64,000 nt of DNA from Oligosphaera ethanolica (GTDB lineage Bacteria; Verrucomicrobiota; Lentisphaeria; Oligosphaerales; Oligosphaeraceae). Position 1 is the stretch's first letter. Every line of letters begins with the position of its first letter. The DNA is taken from positions 372,001 to 436,000 of the forward strand of contig NZ_JAUSVL010000001.1 in assembly GCF_030814695.1 (NCBI RefSeq), written 5' to 3'. A program made the position numbers and the translations under genes. Below are positions 36,227 through 46,124 of this stretch, piece by piece. Below the pieces are notes generated by a model. The model was not told the origin of the DNA, ran no database searches, and was given only the letters and a program-made list of their open reading frames with translations.

Positions 36227-37131
36227 CAGAGCAACGCCTCCCGCCGATGCAGATAGGCACCGAGCACATCCGCGAGATTTTCGTCCGTGGCCGTCAACAA
36301 ATAATCCGTGTTGTTATTAAGGCAGTCCTGGCGGATACCGGCCATGAATGCCTGCATGCGCTCCTGATAATCAGCGCAGACTTCCCCCGGCGCCGTCGTG
36401 ATCTCGTCGCCATTCTCGCTGTCCACAAACCGCAGGGTGTCAGCAAAAGGCAGATCAATTTCATCGCGATCGAGAACCTGGCAGACCAGGCAATCGCGAT
36501 GCGCCGCCCGTAAACGGCGGACTTGCCGGGCAAGACCGTCGTCCGCACCGTGGAAATCCGAGAACCAGACCAGCAGACCGCGCCGGCCGAGGAATTCTTC
36601 GACCTGGACCAGCGCGGCATCGTGGTAGGCCACACCAGCTGGTTTCACCCGCGACAGTTGCTCCGTCACCCGGCGCAATTGCCCTTCGCGCTGACCTCGG
36701 GCCGTGGCGTAAAGCATGTCGTCAGCGTAAACGAAGAGCCCGAGCCGGTCGCCCTGGCGCTGGGCGAGGTACGCAAAGCAGGCCGCGACCATCGCCGCAT
36801 AGCGATACTTGCTGCAGACGGCGTCTTTTCCCCGATAGGCCATCGATGCGCTCGCGTCAATCAGCAACGCGCAACGCATGGTGGTCTCTTCCTGGAAGAC
36901 TTTCGTATAAAGCTTGCCACGACGGGCATAGAGCTTCCAGTCAATGTACTTCGGGTCGTCACCAGAACTATAGCCGCGATACTGCACAAACTCGCTGCCG
37001 TAGCCCTTCGCCGTACTGCGATGCAAACCCGACATGTAGCCATCTACCGCCAGACGGGACAACAAACCGTAATCCGCGATGCGGGACAACAGCGCCGGCG
37101 ACAATAATTCACTCAGGGGGGCGTCAGGCAT
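36226..37131 (-). CDS. DUF58 domain-containing protein
   Basis: A 301-residue VWA-like protein. The DUF58 signature is clear: SEFVQYRGYSSGDDPKYIDW near residue 45-65, then LLIDASASMAYRGK. No signal peptide. The ribosome site is weak. It is the first gene of the operon that continues with the BatA/VWA protein and the Xer recombinase. DUF58 proteins are standard partners of MoxR AAA ATPases; none is adjacent, so the ATPase must be elsewhere if it exists. Confidence 0.92.
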   Translation of the reverse strand: MPDAPLSELLSPALLSRIADYGLLSRLAVDGYMSGLHRSTAKGYGSEFVQYRGYSSGDDPKYIDWKLYARRGKLYTKVFQEETTMRCALLIDASASMAYRGKDAVCSKYRYAAMVAACFAYLAQRQGDRLGLFVYADDMLYATARGQREGQLRRVTEQLSRVKPAGVAYHDAALVQVEEFLGRRGLLVWFSDFHGADDGLARQVRRLRAAHRDCLVCQVLDRDEIDLPFADTLRFVDSENGDEITTAPGEVCADYQERMQAFMAGIRQDCLNNNTDYLLTATDENLADVLGAYLHRREALL

Positions 37132-37204
37132 GAATGCGTGGTTTCCATACAGAGGATGAGGAGCGAAAATGAAAAGAAAAACGTAACCGTTCTTCCCCGG
37201 AAAT

Positions 37205-37412
37205 CAATTACTCTCACGCGAAGACGCGAAGATGGTTTGAGCTCACGCGAAGGGCCGGGCGGCCAGTGCCGCGCGGGTATTTGTTACTCACGCGAAGACG
37301 CCAAGACGCGAAGATGGTTTGAGCTCACGCGAAGGGCCGGGCGGCCAGTGCCGGGCGGCTTGCCGCGCGGGTATTTTTTCCTCACGCGAAGACGCCAAGG
37401 CGCGAAGAAGAG
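37205..37412. repeat. CTCACGCGAAG direct repeats (three units)
   Basis: In the 470-bp gap before the first prepilin-like gene, three units of CTCACGCGAAGACGC(C)AAG are interleaved with two copies of GAGCTCACGCGAAGGGCCGG and the following GCGGCCAGTGCCG. Read as protein they give SREDAKTRR-type strings, a familiar artefact of PVC genomes. A related block in the opposite sense (CCTTCGCGTGAG) lies at 56735-56935. Confidence 0.85.
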
Positions 37413-37473
37413 TGTCGCAAGCCTTCGCGAGCCGATCGCCGCGCCGTTCGTGTTTATTTCTTCACCAAAATCC

Positions 37474-37502
37474 TTGCAATAGCTGCGAATGTTTTGTATA
37501 CT
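37474..37502 (+). promoter_or_regulatory. Sigma-70-like promoter of the first prepilin-like gene
   Basis: TTGCAA and TATACT are separated by 17 bp, 100 bp before the ATG at 37602, in an AT-richer stretch. The layout matches the promoters of the two other prepilin-like genes at 54784 and 55777. Confidence 0.6.
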
Positions 37503-37601
37503 GAAGGTATTCTGTCATGACGTCATGCGCCCAGTATTTTTCATCATGGCCCCGTTAGGAAGAATTTACGATCCCGCCCCCCCCAAATGGAGGAGACACT
37601 C

Positions 37602-38270
37602 ATGCACGCCTCACGTCGCCAGCCATCGCTAGTCATGTTTACGCTCATTGAGCTGCTGGTCGTCATTGCCATCATCGCCATTCTCGCGGCGATGCTTTTG
37701 CCGGCATTGAGCAAGGCGCGGGAGAAAGCGCGAGCCATCTCCTGCGCGAGCAACGCCAAACAGATCGCCCTCGGCGTCGGCATGTATCTGAATGACAACA
37801 ACGACTATTTTGCCCCGACCTTCTGGGGCGACAGTGCCTGGCAGCCCCTGCCCTACGCCTACAAGTCACTCTATGCGGATTACGTCGGCAACAACACCAC
37901 CTGGAAGTGCCCAAGCCGGCCGTCAAGCAACACCGGTGAGCTCAACATTTCCAGCCCATGGACGAGCTTGGCCTACACTCACTACGGCTACAACAACAGC
38001 TACCTGGGCGGCAAGTCCCTGGCAATCGTCAAGGAATCGTCCAAAATCTACGTGATGCTCGAACATTTTGCCTATGAACGCGCCGGCCTGGATTCAATCA
38101 CCCACCTCTGGCCCAATACCGGTGCCATGGGCTGGACCAATATGCGGCGAACAAATTTCACCCACGGCGGCGGCCAGCAACAAAACATCAGCCATGTTGA
38201 TGGCCATGTGGCCAGTTACCGCGTCGGCTCCGTCGTCCCCAGCTGCCTCAATCCCGGCTGGGCACCGTAA
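37602..38270 (+). CDS. Prepilin-type N-terminal cleavage/methylation protein
   Basis: A 222-residue pseudopilin-like protein. The ATG at 37602 follows GGAGGAG; an ATG 5 codons earlier lies inside that ribosome site. The leader ends in VM before [20 protein letters not shown], so the residue before the cleavage point is Met, not Gly. After the helix comes [19 protein letters not shown], typical of the Lentisphaerota/Planctomycete family, and an aromatic- and Gly-rich globular part. The C-terminus has a modified H-x-DG motif ([15 protein letters not shown], spacing 11 instead of 9). The function is unknown; it is probably exported and assembled or surface-attached. Confidence 0.9.
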   Translation: MHASRRQPSLVMFTLIELLVVIAIIAILAAMLLPALSKAREKARAISCASNAKQIALGVGMYLNDNNDYFAPTFWGDSAWQPLPYAYKSLYADYVGNNTTWKCPSRPSSNTGELNISSPWTSLAYTHYGYNNSYLGGKSLAIVKESSKIYVMLEHFAYERAGLDSITHLWPNTGAMGWTNMRRTNFTHGGGQQQNISHVDGHVASYRVGSVVPSCLNPGWAP

Positions 38271-38301
38271 CTCTTCGCCCATTCCGCAGATTTTCCTCGC
38301 C

Positions 38302-38345
38302 CGCCCCGGCAAAGCCAATAAGCGCTTTGCCGGGGCGTTGTTTTA
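38302..38345 (+). terminator. Terminator after the first prepilin-like gene
   Basis: A perfect 14-bp stem (CGCCCCGGCAAAGC with GCTTTGCCGGGGCG, 8-nt loop) is followed by TTGTTTTAT, 32 bp after the stop. It isolates the prepilin gene from the hydrolase that follows. Confidence 0.85.
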
Positions 38346-38444
38346 TGGCCCCCGCCTTGCACTGCGAAACTCGTTTGACTAGTGTATGGCCCTTCCCCTG
38401 CGACTGCCAATCCCTAGCGAAACCCAATCCCTGGAGGCTCTGCG

Positions 38445-41063
38445 ATGAAAGTGTTGTCGTCCCTGCTCTTCGCCTGTGCTACTGCCGCTTTGGCTCTCGA
38501 CGTGCGGGTTGAGCCCCGCAACGACGTCCCGCAAATCACGCTCGACGGCCAACCCGTACGGCCACGCTGGTTCTGGGGCGGCCCCACCAGCACCCATTAC
38601 GAAATCAAAACTGGTAGCCAGCTGCTGGACATGCGCTACATCAGCGACGCCGACTACCAGGGCCCCGTCACCTTCCACCTGCGCTTCAAAGACTCCCCGG
38701 CGACCCTGTGGATCGAAAAAATTGCCGTCATTGACACGGTGACCGGCCAGGAGCTCCTGACGCCCTTCACTTTCGCCAAAGGCATGGACGACTTCAAGGC
38801 CGGCTGGAACTACTGGCCCACCGACGAGCAGAACACCGTCGGCAGCATCGCCGCCGAAGAGCACGACGGCAAAAACTGCTTGAAACTCACCCTGACGACT
38901 CCCCCCACCGGCGGCTCCTGGCCGGACTTCCACCTCTACAGCCGTTCGCAAAACCTAGCCTTCGTGGCAGGCAGAACCTACCAAGTGCAGGTGTGGCTCA
39001 GCGCCTCCGCCCCCAGCGAACTCAACTTCGCCGGCTACGCGCCGCCCGGACAGATCGGCAACAGTTTCACCAAGCTCCTCAGCGACGGCCAATTCCAGTC
39101 GCAGATCAAACTTGCCGCCGGCGCCGACATCGACTTCGTTTCCATGCCCGTGCCCATGCCCTGGCCAAAACCGGGCAGCGAGCCCGACTGGCGTGGACCC
39201 ATCGCCGCCGTCGAACGGGTCCTGCAGGCCAACCCCAAGGCCAAACTCGTCCCCCGCTTCGGCATGGCCCCGCCGACATGGTGGATGCAAGAAAATCCCG
39301 ATGAACTCATGGTCTGGAAGGACAACGCACACCAACACCGCCCCATCCACAGCGTGTCGTCGCAAAAATGGCTCCGCGAAGCCACCGAACGCATGGCCGC
39401 ACTTATCGAATTCCTTGACGCCAAGTACCCCGACAACATGGCCGGTTACCACCCCTGCGGCCAGAATACTGGCGAGTGGTTCTACCAGGACAGCTGGTCA
39501 CAGGACTATCACGGCTACGGCAAGGCCGAACAAGACGCCTTCCGCAACTGGATCATGAAACGCTATCCATCCGACAACGCGCTCCGCTTGGCCTGGCAGC
39601 AGCCAGCCATCAGCCGCCAGGACGTCGTCGCGCCAGAACCACAACGCCGACGCGATGCCGAACGCAACGGCATGCTCCTCACCCCTGGACTGGCTCAGGA
39701 CGTCATCGACTACAATCTCTTCCTCCAGGACGCCATGACTGACGCCGTGCTGGCCATCGCCAAAACCGTCCGCAGCGCCAGTAAAGGCAAGAAACTCTCC
39801 GTGCATTTCTACGGCTACGGCTACGAATTCGCCGCCATGGCCCGCATGAGCGCCTCCGGGCACTACAAGCTGCGCGCCCTGCTGGACAGTCCGGACATCG
39901 ACATTCTCTGCTCGCCCATCTCCTACACCGACCGGCAGCTCGGCGGCGCCGCCCACGCCATGTCCGCCGCGGAGTCCGTCATGCTCGCCGGCAAGCTCTG
40001 GCTCTATGAGGACGACACCTCCACCCACCTGAGCACCGGCACCCCGCCCGGCTGGAAGCAACGCGCCAATAACCAATGGGAATCCCGCCAAAAACTCGTC
40101 CGCAATACCGCACAGGAAATCTGCCGAAATTTTGCCTGCTGGTGGATGGACCTGCGCTCCGCCGGCTGGTTCAACGACCCGACCTTCTGGGAGGACATGA
40201 AGCAGCTCGCAGCCATGGACTGGCAGCTGATCCAGAATCCGCAGCCCTTCCAACCGGACATCGCTTCCGTCCTCGACGAATTCTCCGCCAACTACACCAT
40301 TGACGGCGGCGGCATCACCAGACCGATGATCTACACCGACCGCGCGTCCTTCCCCCGCACCGGCAGCACCTTCGGCCAGTACCTGCTTGACGACGTCGTC
40401 GCTGGCAAGGTCTCCAGCCGCCTGCTGGTCATGCTCAATGCATGGGTGCTTGACGACGCGCAACGCCAGGCGCTGCGCCAGGCCGTCACCGGCCGCACCG
40501 TCCTGTGGTGCCACGCGCCGGGCATCATCGACCCCGTCAAGGGCTTGGACATCCAGGCCAGCGCGGCCCTCACCGGCTTCCAGCTCCAGGCGATGGCCAC
40601 GCCAGACCCCTGCGTGGTCAACGCCTCCACCGCCGGCCGCGCACAGGGTCTGCCCGAAAACTGGACCAACGGCAGCAAGCCCGCTCTGCTCTTCAGCGTG
40701 GTCACCGCCCCCGGCGATGACATCCTGGCGACCTGGCCGGACGGCAGCGCCGCCGTCGTTCGCCGCGGCCAAGCCATCTTCAACGCCATGCCCGCACTGC
40801 CACCGGAACTGCTCCGCTATGCGGCCACCTGCGCCGGCATTACCAGCTATACCAGTGACGACTGCGTGCTCTTCGCCCGCGACCCCTATTTCGTCGTCCA
40901 CGCCAATCACGAAGGCCCAGTCACCCTGCGCTTCCCCGATGCCCGCATCGTCACCGACGTGATGAACAATGACGTCCAGGCGACACCGGCCGCAACGTCC
41001 ATCACCCTGGACCTGCGCCTCGGCGAAACTAAAGTCATCAAAGCCACGCCCGCAAAACAATAG
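38445..41063 (+). CDS. Secreted GH42-like beta-galactosidase family protein
   Basis: An 872-residue secreted hydrolase; GGAGG lies before the ATG and a short signal peptide follows (MKVLSSLLFACATAALA). A beta-rich N-domain (~20-215) precedes a TIM barrel. The predicted acid/base is Glu344 in NTGEWFY and the nucleophile Glu522 in LWLYEDDTSTH. AYTLxF-type GH42 motifs are only partly kept (RFGMAPPTWW, HFYGYGYEF). A trimerisation-like domain (~640-700, LLVMLNAWVLDDAQRQAL) and a small C-terminal beta domain complete it. It is followed by the GH99-like gene after 75 bp, on the same strand. Substrate unknown. Confidence 0.85.
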   Translation: MKVLSSLLFACATAALALDVRVEPRNDVPQITLDGQPVRPRWFWGGPTSTHYEIKTGSQLLDMRYISDADYQGPVTFHLRFKDSPATLWIEKIAVIDTVTGQELLTPFTFAKGMDDFKAGWNYWPTDEQNTVGSIAAEEHDGKNCLKLTLTTPPTGGSWPDFHLYSRSQNLAFVAGRTYQVQVWLSASAPSELNFAGYAPPGQIGNSFTKLLSDGQFQSQIKLAAGADIDFVSMPVPMPWPKPGSEPDWRGPIAAVERVLQANPKAKLVPRFGMAPPTWWMQENPDELMVWKDNAHQHRPIHSVSSQKWLREATERMAALIEFLDAKYPDNMAGYHPCGQNTGEWFYQDSWSQDYHGYGKAEQDAFRNWIMKRYPSDNALRLAWQQPAISRQDVVAPEPQRRRDAERNGMLLTPGLAQDVIDYNLFLQDAMTDAVLAIAKTVRSASKGKKLSVHFYGYGYEFAAMARMSASGHYKLRALLDSPDIDILCSPISYTDRQLGGAAHAMSAAESVMLAGKLWLYEDDTSTHLSTGTPPGWKQRANNQWESRQKLVRNTAQEICRNFACWWMDLRSAGWFNDPTFWEDMKQLAAMDWQLIQNPQPFQPDIASVLDEFSANYTIDGGGITRPMIYTDRASFPRTGSTFGQYLLDDVVAGKVSSRLLVMLNAWVLDDAQRQALRQAVTGRTVLWCHAPGIIDPVKGLDIQASAALTGFQLQAMATPDPCVVNASTAGRAQGLPENWTNGSKPALLFSVVTAPGDDILATWPDGSAAVVRRGQAIFNAMPALPPELLRYAATCAGITSYTSDDCVLFARDPYFVVHANHEGPVTLRFPDARIVTDVMNNDVQATPAATSITLDLRLGETKVIKATPAKQ

Positions 41064-41138
41064 GATCACGCGAATCGCCGCCTGTTTATCAATCCACGCC
41101 TCCGAGCTGACCTCTCCAGCCCTAGAAAAGGAGCACCC

Positions 41139-44100
41139 ATGCGACTAGTTAGTCAACTGACCACCACCCTGCTGACCGCGCTGTCCTGCCTGCACCTCGC
41201 CGGTGCCGCCGTCATCTGGGACTTCAACCAATCCGCCACGCCCAAGGGCAGCGCCACCACGCTGCTCTCCGGCACGCCGGCCTTCGCTCAACAGGACGGC
41301 GCCACCGGCCTGGCCCCCAACACGGAGCTCAGCTGGTCCAGCGTACCCGAACTGCAAATCCAGCCCGGCATCGAAATCGCCTGCCAATTCTACCTGCATG
41401 AACTCCGCCAAGGCGTGCAAACTCTCGCCATCAAGGACGGCGAATACCTCCTCCGCGTCGATTGGGAAAAAGAAGGCGGCAATCTCTCTTTCTTTGTCAA
41501 TCTCGGCGGCAGCTGGGAAACGCGCGTCCGCGGTCCAGTCATCAAAGCGCAGACCTGGTACGACGTCCGCGTCGGCTGGACGGGCCAGGCTCTCAACATG
41601 ACCGTCAACGGCGAGTCATTCCACGGCAACCGTCTGGGAACCTATACCACGACGGATAACCCGCTCGTCATCGGCCCCGTCGCCGGCGTCATCGACGCCA
41701 TCGCCATCCGCAATCCCGCCATCGAACGCCTGGACGTCCTCAGCAGCAGCGTCGAGCAGGATGACGACACGCCGTTCAGCGCCGGCAGCCGCTGGGACAT
41801 CCTGCTGCCCTGGACCTGGGGCAAGGACCACGACTCGAACACCCTCGCCATCGGCGGGGACAAGCTCTGGAACCCCTGGCAGGCCAAAAACGGCATGAAC
41901 GCCAGCTTCCACCGGGATCGCGTCAGCTGCCAGCCGTCGTCACCCGGCGCCATGCTGGTCAGCCCGTCGCTGAACGTCCCCATTGCCGCCATGCCCTACC
42001 TCTGCCTGGATTTCACCGAAGCCGTCGCCGGCCAAATCGGCTATCTGGACTTCATCAGCGACGCCGGCCGCGGCACCATCAGCTTTGAAGTGGCCAGTCC
42101 CGGCACGCCGACCATTATCACGGGCATTCAATCACAGGCATGGACGGGCAGCATCCGCCGCCTGGCGCTGTCCTTTGCCGATCCCAACCCAGTCGTTCTC
42201 ACGCAGGCGACGCTTGCCGACCGGCCCATCGGTAGCCCGTCGCTATATATCCGCAGCCTGGTTCCTGGCCGCGCCAAACTCCGCCCGGGACGCCAAGAAA
42301 GCGTCGTCCTCGGCCTGCAGAATGTCGGCGGCGAAGCCGAAGATATTGCGGTCACCCTGCGTGTTCCCCGCGGCATCAAACTCATCGGCAAGGCCAAACA
42401 GACCATACCCTATCTGGGCATGGACGACTTTGACATGGCCACCTGGCACTTCGTCGCCAAGAAACCCGGCAGCTACACCGCCACGCTTACCGCCAAAACC
42501 AACAAGGCCAGCAGCAGCCAGGACATCACTCTGCTCGTCGAGCCCATGCCCGACCTGCCACCACAGGACTACGTGCCTACGCCCATCCCCGCCAAGACCG
42601 ACTATATCAATCTCATGCACTACTGCGCCCTCTGGAAGGAAGGCACCCACTACGGCTGGAAACGCATCGAGCCCTATCCAGAACGCCGACCGGCCATCGG
42701 CTGGTACGACGAAGGCACCCCCGAGGTCGCCGACTGGCATATCAAATACGCCCTCGAACACGGCATCAACGGCTTTATCTACTGCTGGTACCGCGCCACC
42801 TACGAACCAGAAATCACCCATAGCCTCGGCCATGCTATCCACGAAGGTCTCTTCAACGCCAAATACCGGGATATGTTCAATTTCACCATCATGTGGGAAA
42901 ATGGCTGCGCCAAAGGCGTCAAGGACGAGGCCGACCTGCTCGACAATGTCCTGCCCTTCTGGATCAAAAACTACTTCACCCACCCATCTTACCTCAAAAT
43001 CGACAACCAGCCCGTGCTCTTCGTCTGGCAGCCCAAGCCACTGATCGAACAACTCGGCGGCACCGAAAAAACCAAAATCGCTTTTGACAAAATGCGCGAG
43101 CAGTGCCGGCAGCACGGCTTCACCGGCCTGCGCATCATCGCCTGCATGCCCACCGCCAACCAGGCCCACGGCAAGCTCATCGCCGAAAGTGGCTGGGACG
43201 CCCTCACCGGCTACAACCTCCAGCCATCCGGCGTGCCCATCGCCGGCTACGACCCCGCCGGCCTCGCCTACAAGGACCACGCCGAAGTCCTCAGCCGCTA
43301 TAAGCAGACTTGGATTGACCGCGATGCCACCACCGGCGACCTGCCCGACATCCCAAACGTCGTCATGGGCCGCGATGACCGCGCCTGGGGCCGCATCAAA
43401 CGCGGCAAAGGACTCTATATCGCCAACCCACAAGCCGACAATTTTGCAGCCGCCTGCCGCGATGCCAAGGAACTCGTCGACGCCAAGCCCGCCGGCCGCT
43501 GGGACAGCAAAATGGTCGTCTTCGACAACTGGACCGAATTCGGCGAAGGCCATTACATCGAACCCACTACCGGCACCGGCTTCAGTTTCGTCAACGCTAT
43601 CAAGAAGGTCTTCTGCGACAGCTGGGCCGACGAAAGCATCACCGACGTCATCCCCGAGGACCTCGGCATGGACCCGCCACAACGGCGCTATGAAGCCGTC
43701 CGCGCCAGCTACGGCAAGCGCATGCCATGGCAGCCCCTGCGCATCCGTGGCGACCTCATCGCCCACTGGGAGTTCGACAGCGAAGACAATGGTGTCTTCC
43801 CCGACTCATCCATCAATGGCTGCGATCTCAAAGCCGACGGCGTCAGCCTCGCCCCCGGCCGCAAAGGCCAGGCGTTGCTCTGCGGCACCGGCGGCGCCAG
43901 CTTCGAAGCGCCACAGGCATTCTTCCACCCCGGCGGCATCAGCATCGCCCTGTGGTGCAATCCCTCCGAACCCGACCAAGGCAACCGCTGGATGATCAAT
44001 ACCGCCGGCACCACCCACGGCTACCGCATCGGCCTCGGCAGCGGCAAGATTGCCTGGCAGATTCCCCGCGAACCCTGGAGCCACAGCCTGCACGACCCGC

Positions 44101-44348
44101 AGCCCCTCCCCGTCGGCCAGTGGACGCACGTCGCCGCCACCTTCGACAACCAGACCATGCGCCTCTACATCAATGGCAAGGAAGTCGCAACCCGCGAACG
44201 ACAGGGTTTCATCCGCCCCGGCGGCGAATTCGTTGTCGGCGGCTATAGCACCAACGCAGACCGCTATGCTTTCCAAGGGCTGCTCGATGACGTCAGCGTC
44301 TATAGACGCGTCCTTAGCGCCGACGAAATCGCCAATCTCGCCAAATAA
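41139..44348 (+). CDS. Secreted GH99/WbsX-like protein with LamG domains
   Basis: A 1069-residue protein; AGGAG lies before the ATG and a signal peptide follows ([13 protein letters not shown]). An N-terminal LamG-like lectin region covers ~22-200. The central part from ~490 ([59 protein letters not shown]) is the GH99-like / WbsX domain, which acts as an endo-glycosidase or is linked to glycan synthesis. The C-terminal ~880-1065 is a LamG domain ([33 protein letters not shown]). It is probably co-transcribed with the GH42-like gene. The stop is 65 bp before the minisatellite. Confidence 0.85.
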   Translation: MRLVSQLTTTLLTALSCLHLAGAAVIWDFNQSATPKGSATTLLSGTPAFAQQDGATGLAPNTELSWSSVPELQIQPGIEIACQFYLHELRQGVQTLAIKDGEYLLRVDWEKEGGNLSFFVNLGGSWETRVRGPVIKAQTWYDVRVGWTGQALNMTVNGESFHGNRLGTYTTTDNPLVIGPVAGVIDAIAIRNPAIERLDVLSSSVEQDDDTPFSAGSRWDILLPWTWGKDHDSNTLAIGGDKLWNPWQAKNGMNASFHRDRVSCQPSSPGAMLVSPSLNVPIAAMPYLCLDFTEAVAGQIGYLDFISDAGRGTISFEVASPGTPTIITGIQSQAWTGSIRRLALSFADPNPVVLTQATLADRPIGSPSLYIRSLVPGRAKLRPGRQESVVLGLQNVGGEAEDIAVTLRVPRGIKLIGKAKQTIPYLGMDDFDMATWHFVAKKPGSYTATLTAKTNKASSSQDITLLVEPMPDLPPQDYVPTPIPAKTDYINLMHYCALWKEGTHYGWKRIEPYPERRPAIGWYDEGTPEVADWHIKYALEHGINGFIYCWYRATYEPEITHSLGHAIHEGLFNAKYRDMFNFTIMWENGCAKGVKDEADLLDNVLPFWIKNYFTHPSYLKIDNQPVLFVWQPKPLIEQLGGTEKTKIAFDKMREQCRQHGFTGLRIIACMPTANQAHGKLIAESGWDALTGYNLQPSGVPIAGYDPAGLAYKDHAEVLSRYKQTWIDRDATTGDLPDIPNVVMGRDDRAWGRIKRGKGLYIANPQADNFAAACRDAKELVDAKPAGRWDSKMVVFDNWTEFGEGHYIEPTTGTGFSFVNAIKKVFCDSWADESITDVIPEDLGMDPPQRRYEAVRASYGKRMPWQPLRIRGDLIAHWEFDSEDNGVFPDSSINGCDLKADGVSLAPGRKGQALLCGTGGASFEAPQAFFHPGGISIALWCNPSEPDQGNRWMINTAGTTHGYRIGLGSGKIAWQIPREPWSHSLHDPQPLPVGQWTHVAATFDNQTMRLYINGKEVATRERQGFIRPGGEFVVGGYSTNADRYAFQGLLDDVSVYRRVLSADEIANLAK

Positions 44349-44412
44349 CCCAAACATCCGCCCGCACGACAATGCCGCGCGGGCGGCAGAACCTGGCGCA
44401 GGCCCAAGACCC

Positions 44413-44520
44413 GGTGGACCCGGTGGACCCGGTGGACCCGGTGGACCCGGTGGACCCGGTGGACCCGGTGGACCCGGTGGACCCGGTGGACCCGGTGGAC
44501 CCGGTGGACCCGGTGGACCC
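44413..44520. repeat. Minisatellite: 12 perfect GGTGGACCC units
   Basis: Exactly twelve uninterrupted 9-bp units (108 bp) preceded by a partial GACCC. It lies in the 557-bp gap between convergent genes. Because the unit is a multiple of three, all frames stay open and give artefact peptides (GGP, VDP or collagen-like GPP repeats). Confidence 0.95.
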
Positions 44521-44610
44521 GGTGTGTTGCCTGCCACGATACATGGCCGCGATTCTGCCAACCACGATGGCCGGAAATACGTTCTTTCGTACCTCGCCAC
44601 CGGCCGGCAT

Positions 44611-44785
44611 GCACCTCGCCGCAAAGCGGCAGAAGCGCTGAAGGCGCGAAACATACCAGCCCAGGGCAAGCGGCGCTGAAAGCGCGCGCCGCCCTGGGGA
44701 ACCCACCCTTTATGGCCGTGTTCCTCGGCCCATTCGGCTCCAGTCGGCGCAGCTGACTGGGGCCGAATGGGCAATGGAACCCACC
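44611..44785. repeat. REP-like multi-hairpin element, copy B
   Basis: Same order of parts as copies A and C: GCCGC-AAA-GCGGC; an AGCGCTGAA unit; GCCCAGGGC paired with GCCCTGGG; then the long stem GCCCATTCGGCTCCAGTC (44728-44745) with its partner (44755-44772) around loop GGCGCAGCT. Relative to A and C, three base pairs of the long stem have changed on both sides so pairing is kept, and one is a G-T wobble. It lies between the 3' ends of the GH99-like and GH5 genes. Confidence 0.88.
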
Positions 44786-44905
44786 TTTCTGGCTTGCACT
44801 GGCGTCCCCCTTCAGGGTGCCAGGATGTGGAGGAAACGCCCCAATGGTTGCGCCTGTGCGCCCTGTGCGCCCTGTGCTTTCTTTCGCAAGCCTGCACCGT
44901 CCCCT

Positions 44906-45997
44906 TTATGGGCCTTTCCCCTGGATGATATCCAACAGCCGTGGTGACAGGATTTGCCGCCGGTCGTCATCAACGAGGCTGAAGCGGTTGCCGTCATTGG
45001 GCGTGCTGAGGTAATTCCACACGCAGTAGGGGATGTCGTGCTCCTTGAGTAGCGAAATAACGTCGCCCATCCAGTTTTCGCGGTACGCCGTACGGCAATG
45101 GCGAATGGTGCCGAACTCGCCGCACCAGAGTATCTTGTCCGGATGCGCGGCCGCAAAGTCGAATGCCGGCTGTAGACTGCCCCGCATCCACGCCTTGTCC
45201 ATACGTTCCACGCCCGGGTAGGCTTTGTCATTGCCATTGACAAAGCGTTCGAAATCCCGGTACGGCTCGATGGCGGACGGATAGGCCATCTTGCGATTGT
45301 AATACAGCGGCCCCGCCTGGAGCACGCCCTGCTGATGCGTGAAGGCAAAGGGCGCGTAAGTGTGGAAGGTATAGATGATCGCATCGTCGTCATAGAGCCG
45401 CAGGTGCTTGAGCGTGTCCGCGCTGTTCCAGCAGGTGCTGCCAATGACGATCTTACGCGTTGGATTCGCTGCGCGCAACGCCGCCACCGCCCGCCCGGCG
45501 AGGTCGTTCCACTGCTCGGGATTGACATTGCGCACTTCGTTGAGCAACTCGAACGCCACCGCCGGCTTGTGATGGTAGCGCCGTTCAAATTCGAGCCACA
45601 ACGCAATGAAGCGATCCTGCAGGCCCTGGTCGTCCAGAAGCTGCACCGGCTCCTGAATATCGCAGTAATTGCCGACGGCCTTGTGCAGATTGAGCACCAC
45701 ATTCACGCCTGCGCGCTCGCACCACTCAACAAAGGCGTCAATGAGCGCAAAGGTCCGCTCGCGATAGCTGCCGGGCTGTTCTTCCAACACAATCTGGTCG
45801 AAGCCCAGGCGTATGTGGTCCATGCCGAAGGACGCGATGTTGCGCACGTCATCTTCGCCAATGTAGGTCTCAAAATGCTCGAAATCACCCGGCGACAGCG
45901 GCCCGCGCCATTTGTCCGGCAACACATTGAAGCGCTTGTAGTTGGTCAGCCAGCCGCCAATACCCATGCCATGCTCAAAGCCCGTGAATGCTTTCAT
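44906..45997 (-). CDS. Glycoside hydrolase family 5-like (cellulase/mannanase fold)
   Basis: A 363-residue enzyme without a signal peptide, so probably cytoplasmic. The substrate-binding His/Arg region is HIRLGFDQI, the predicted acid/base is Glu154 in LLNEVRN, and the nucleophile is Glu294 in LWCGEFGT, fitting clan GH-A family 5. [12 protein letters not shown] supplies the usual His/Tyr. AAGGCGAC lies before the ATG. Intracellular GH5 enzymes generally act on imported oligosaccharides. It is convergent with the GH99-like gene and downstream of the 1300-residue protein on the same strand (124 bp gap with a repeat array). Confidence 0.88.
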   Translation of the reverse strand: MKAFTGFEHGMGIGGWLTNYKRFNVLPDKWRGPLSPGDFEHFETYIGEDDVRNIASFGMDHIRLGFDQIVLEEQPGSYRERTFALIDAFVEWCERAGVNVVLNLHKAVGNYCDIQEPVQLLDDQGLQDRFIALWLEFERRYHHKPAVAFELLNEVRNVNPEQWNDLAGRAVAALRAANPTRKIVIGSTCWNSADTLKHLRLYDDDAIIYTFHTYAPFAFTHQQGVLQAGPLYYNRKMAYPSAIEPYRDFERFVNGNDKAYPGVERMDKAWMRGSLQPAFDFAAAHPDKILWCGEFGTIRHCRTAYRENWMGDVISLLKEHDIPYCVWNYLSTPNDGNRFSLVDDDRRQILSPRLLDIIQGKGP

Positions 45998-46028
45998 GTC
46001 GCCTTGCTTTCCTGTTTTATTTCTTTTT

Positions 46029-46124
46029 CGCGGACCGATCAGACCGATCGGACCGATCGGACCGATCAGACCGATCAGACGACGATCAGTCAGATCCGTC
46101 GGATCCGTCCGATCCGTCGGATCA
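46029..46124. repeat. GGACCGATC-type 9-bp repeat array (copy 3)
   Basis: It begins CGCGGACC after a TTCTTTTT stretch, runs through GGACCGATC / AGACCGATC units, then switches to GATCCGTCG / GATCCGTCC units. Its end coincides with the stop codon of the large minus-strand gene (TGA at 46122-46124 lies inside a unit). Period 9-10. Confidence 0.85.

Noticed and set aside
43806-44897. Collagen-like GPP-repeat protein on the minus strand
   Set aside because: The GPP run is only the translated 12-copy minisatellite; the rest is antisense to the GH99-like gene and REP-like copy B.
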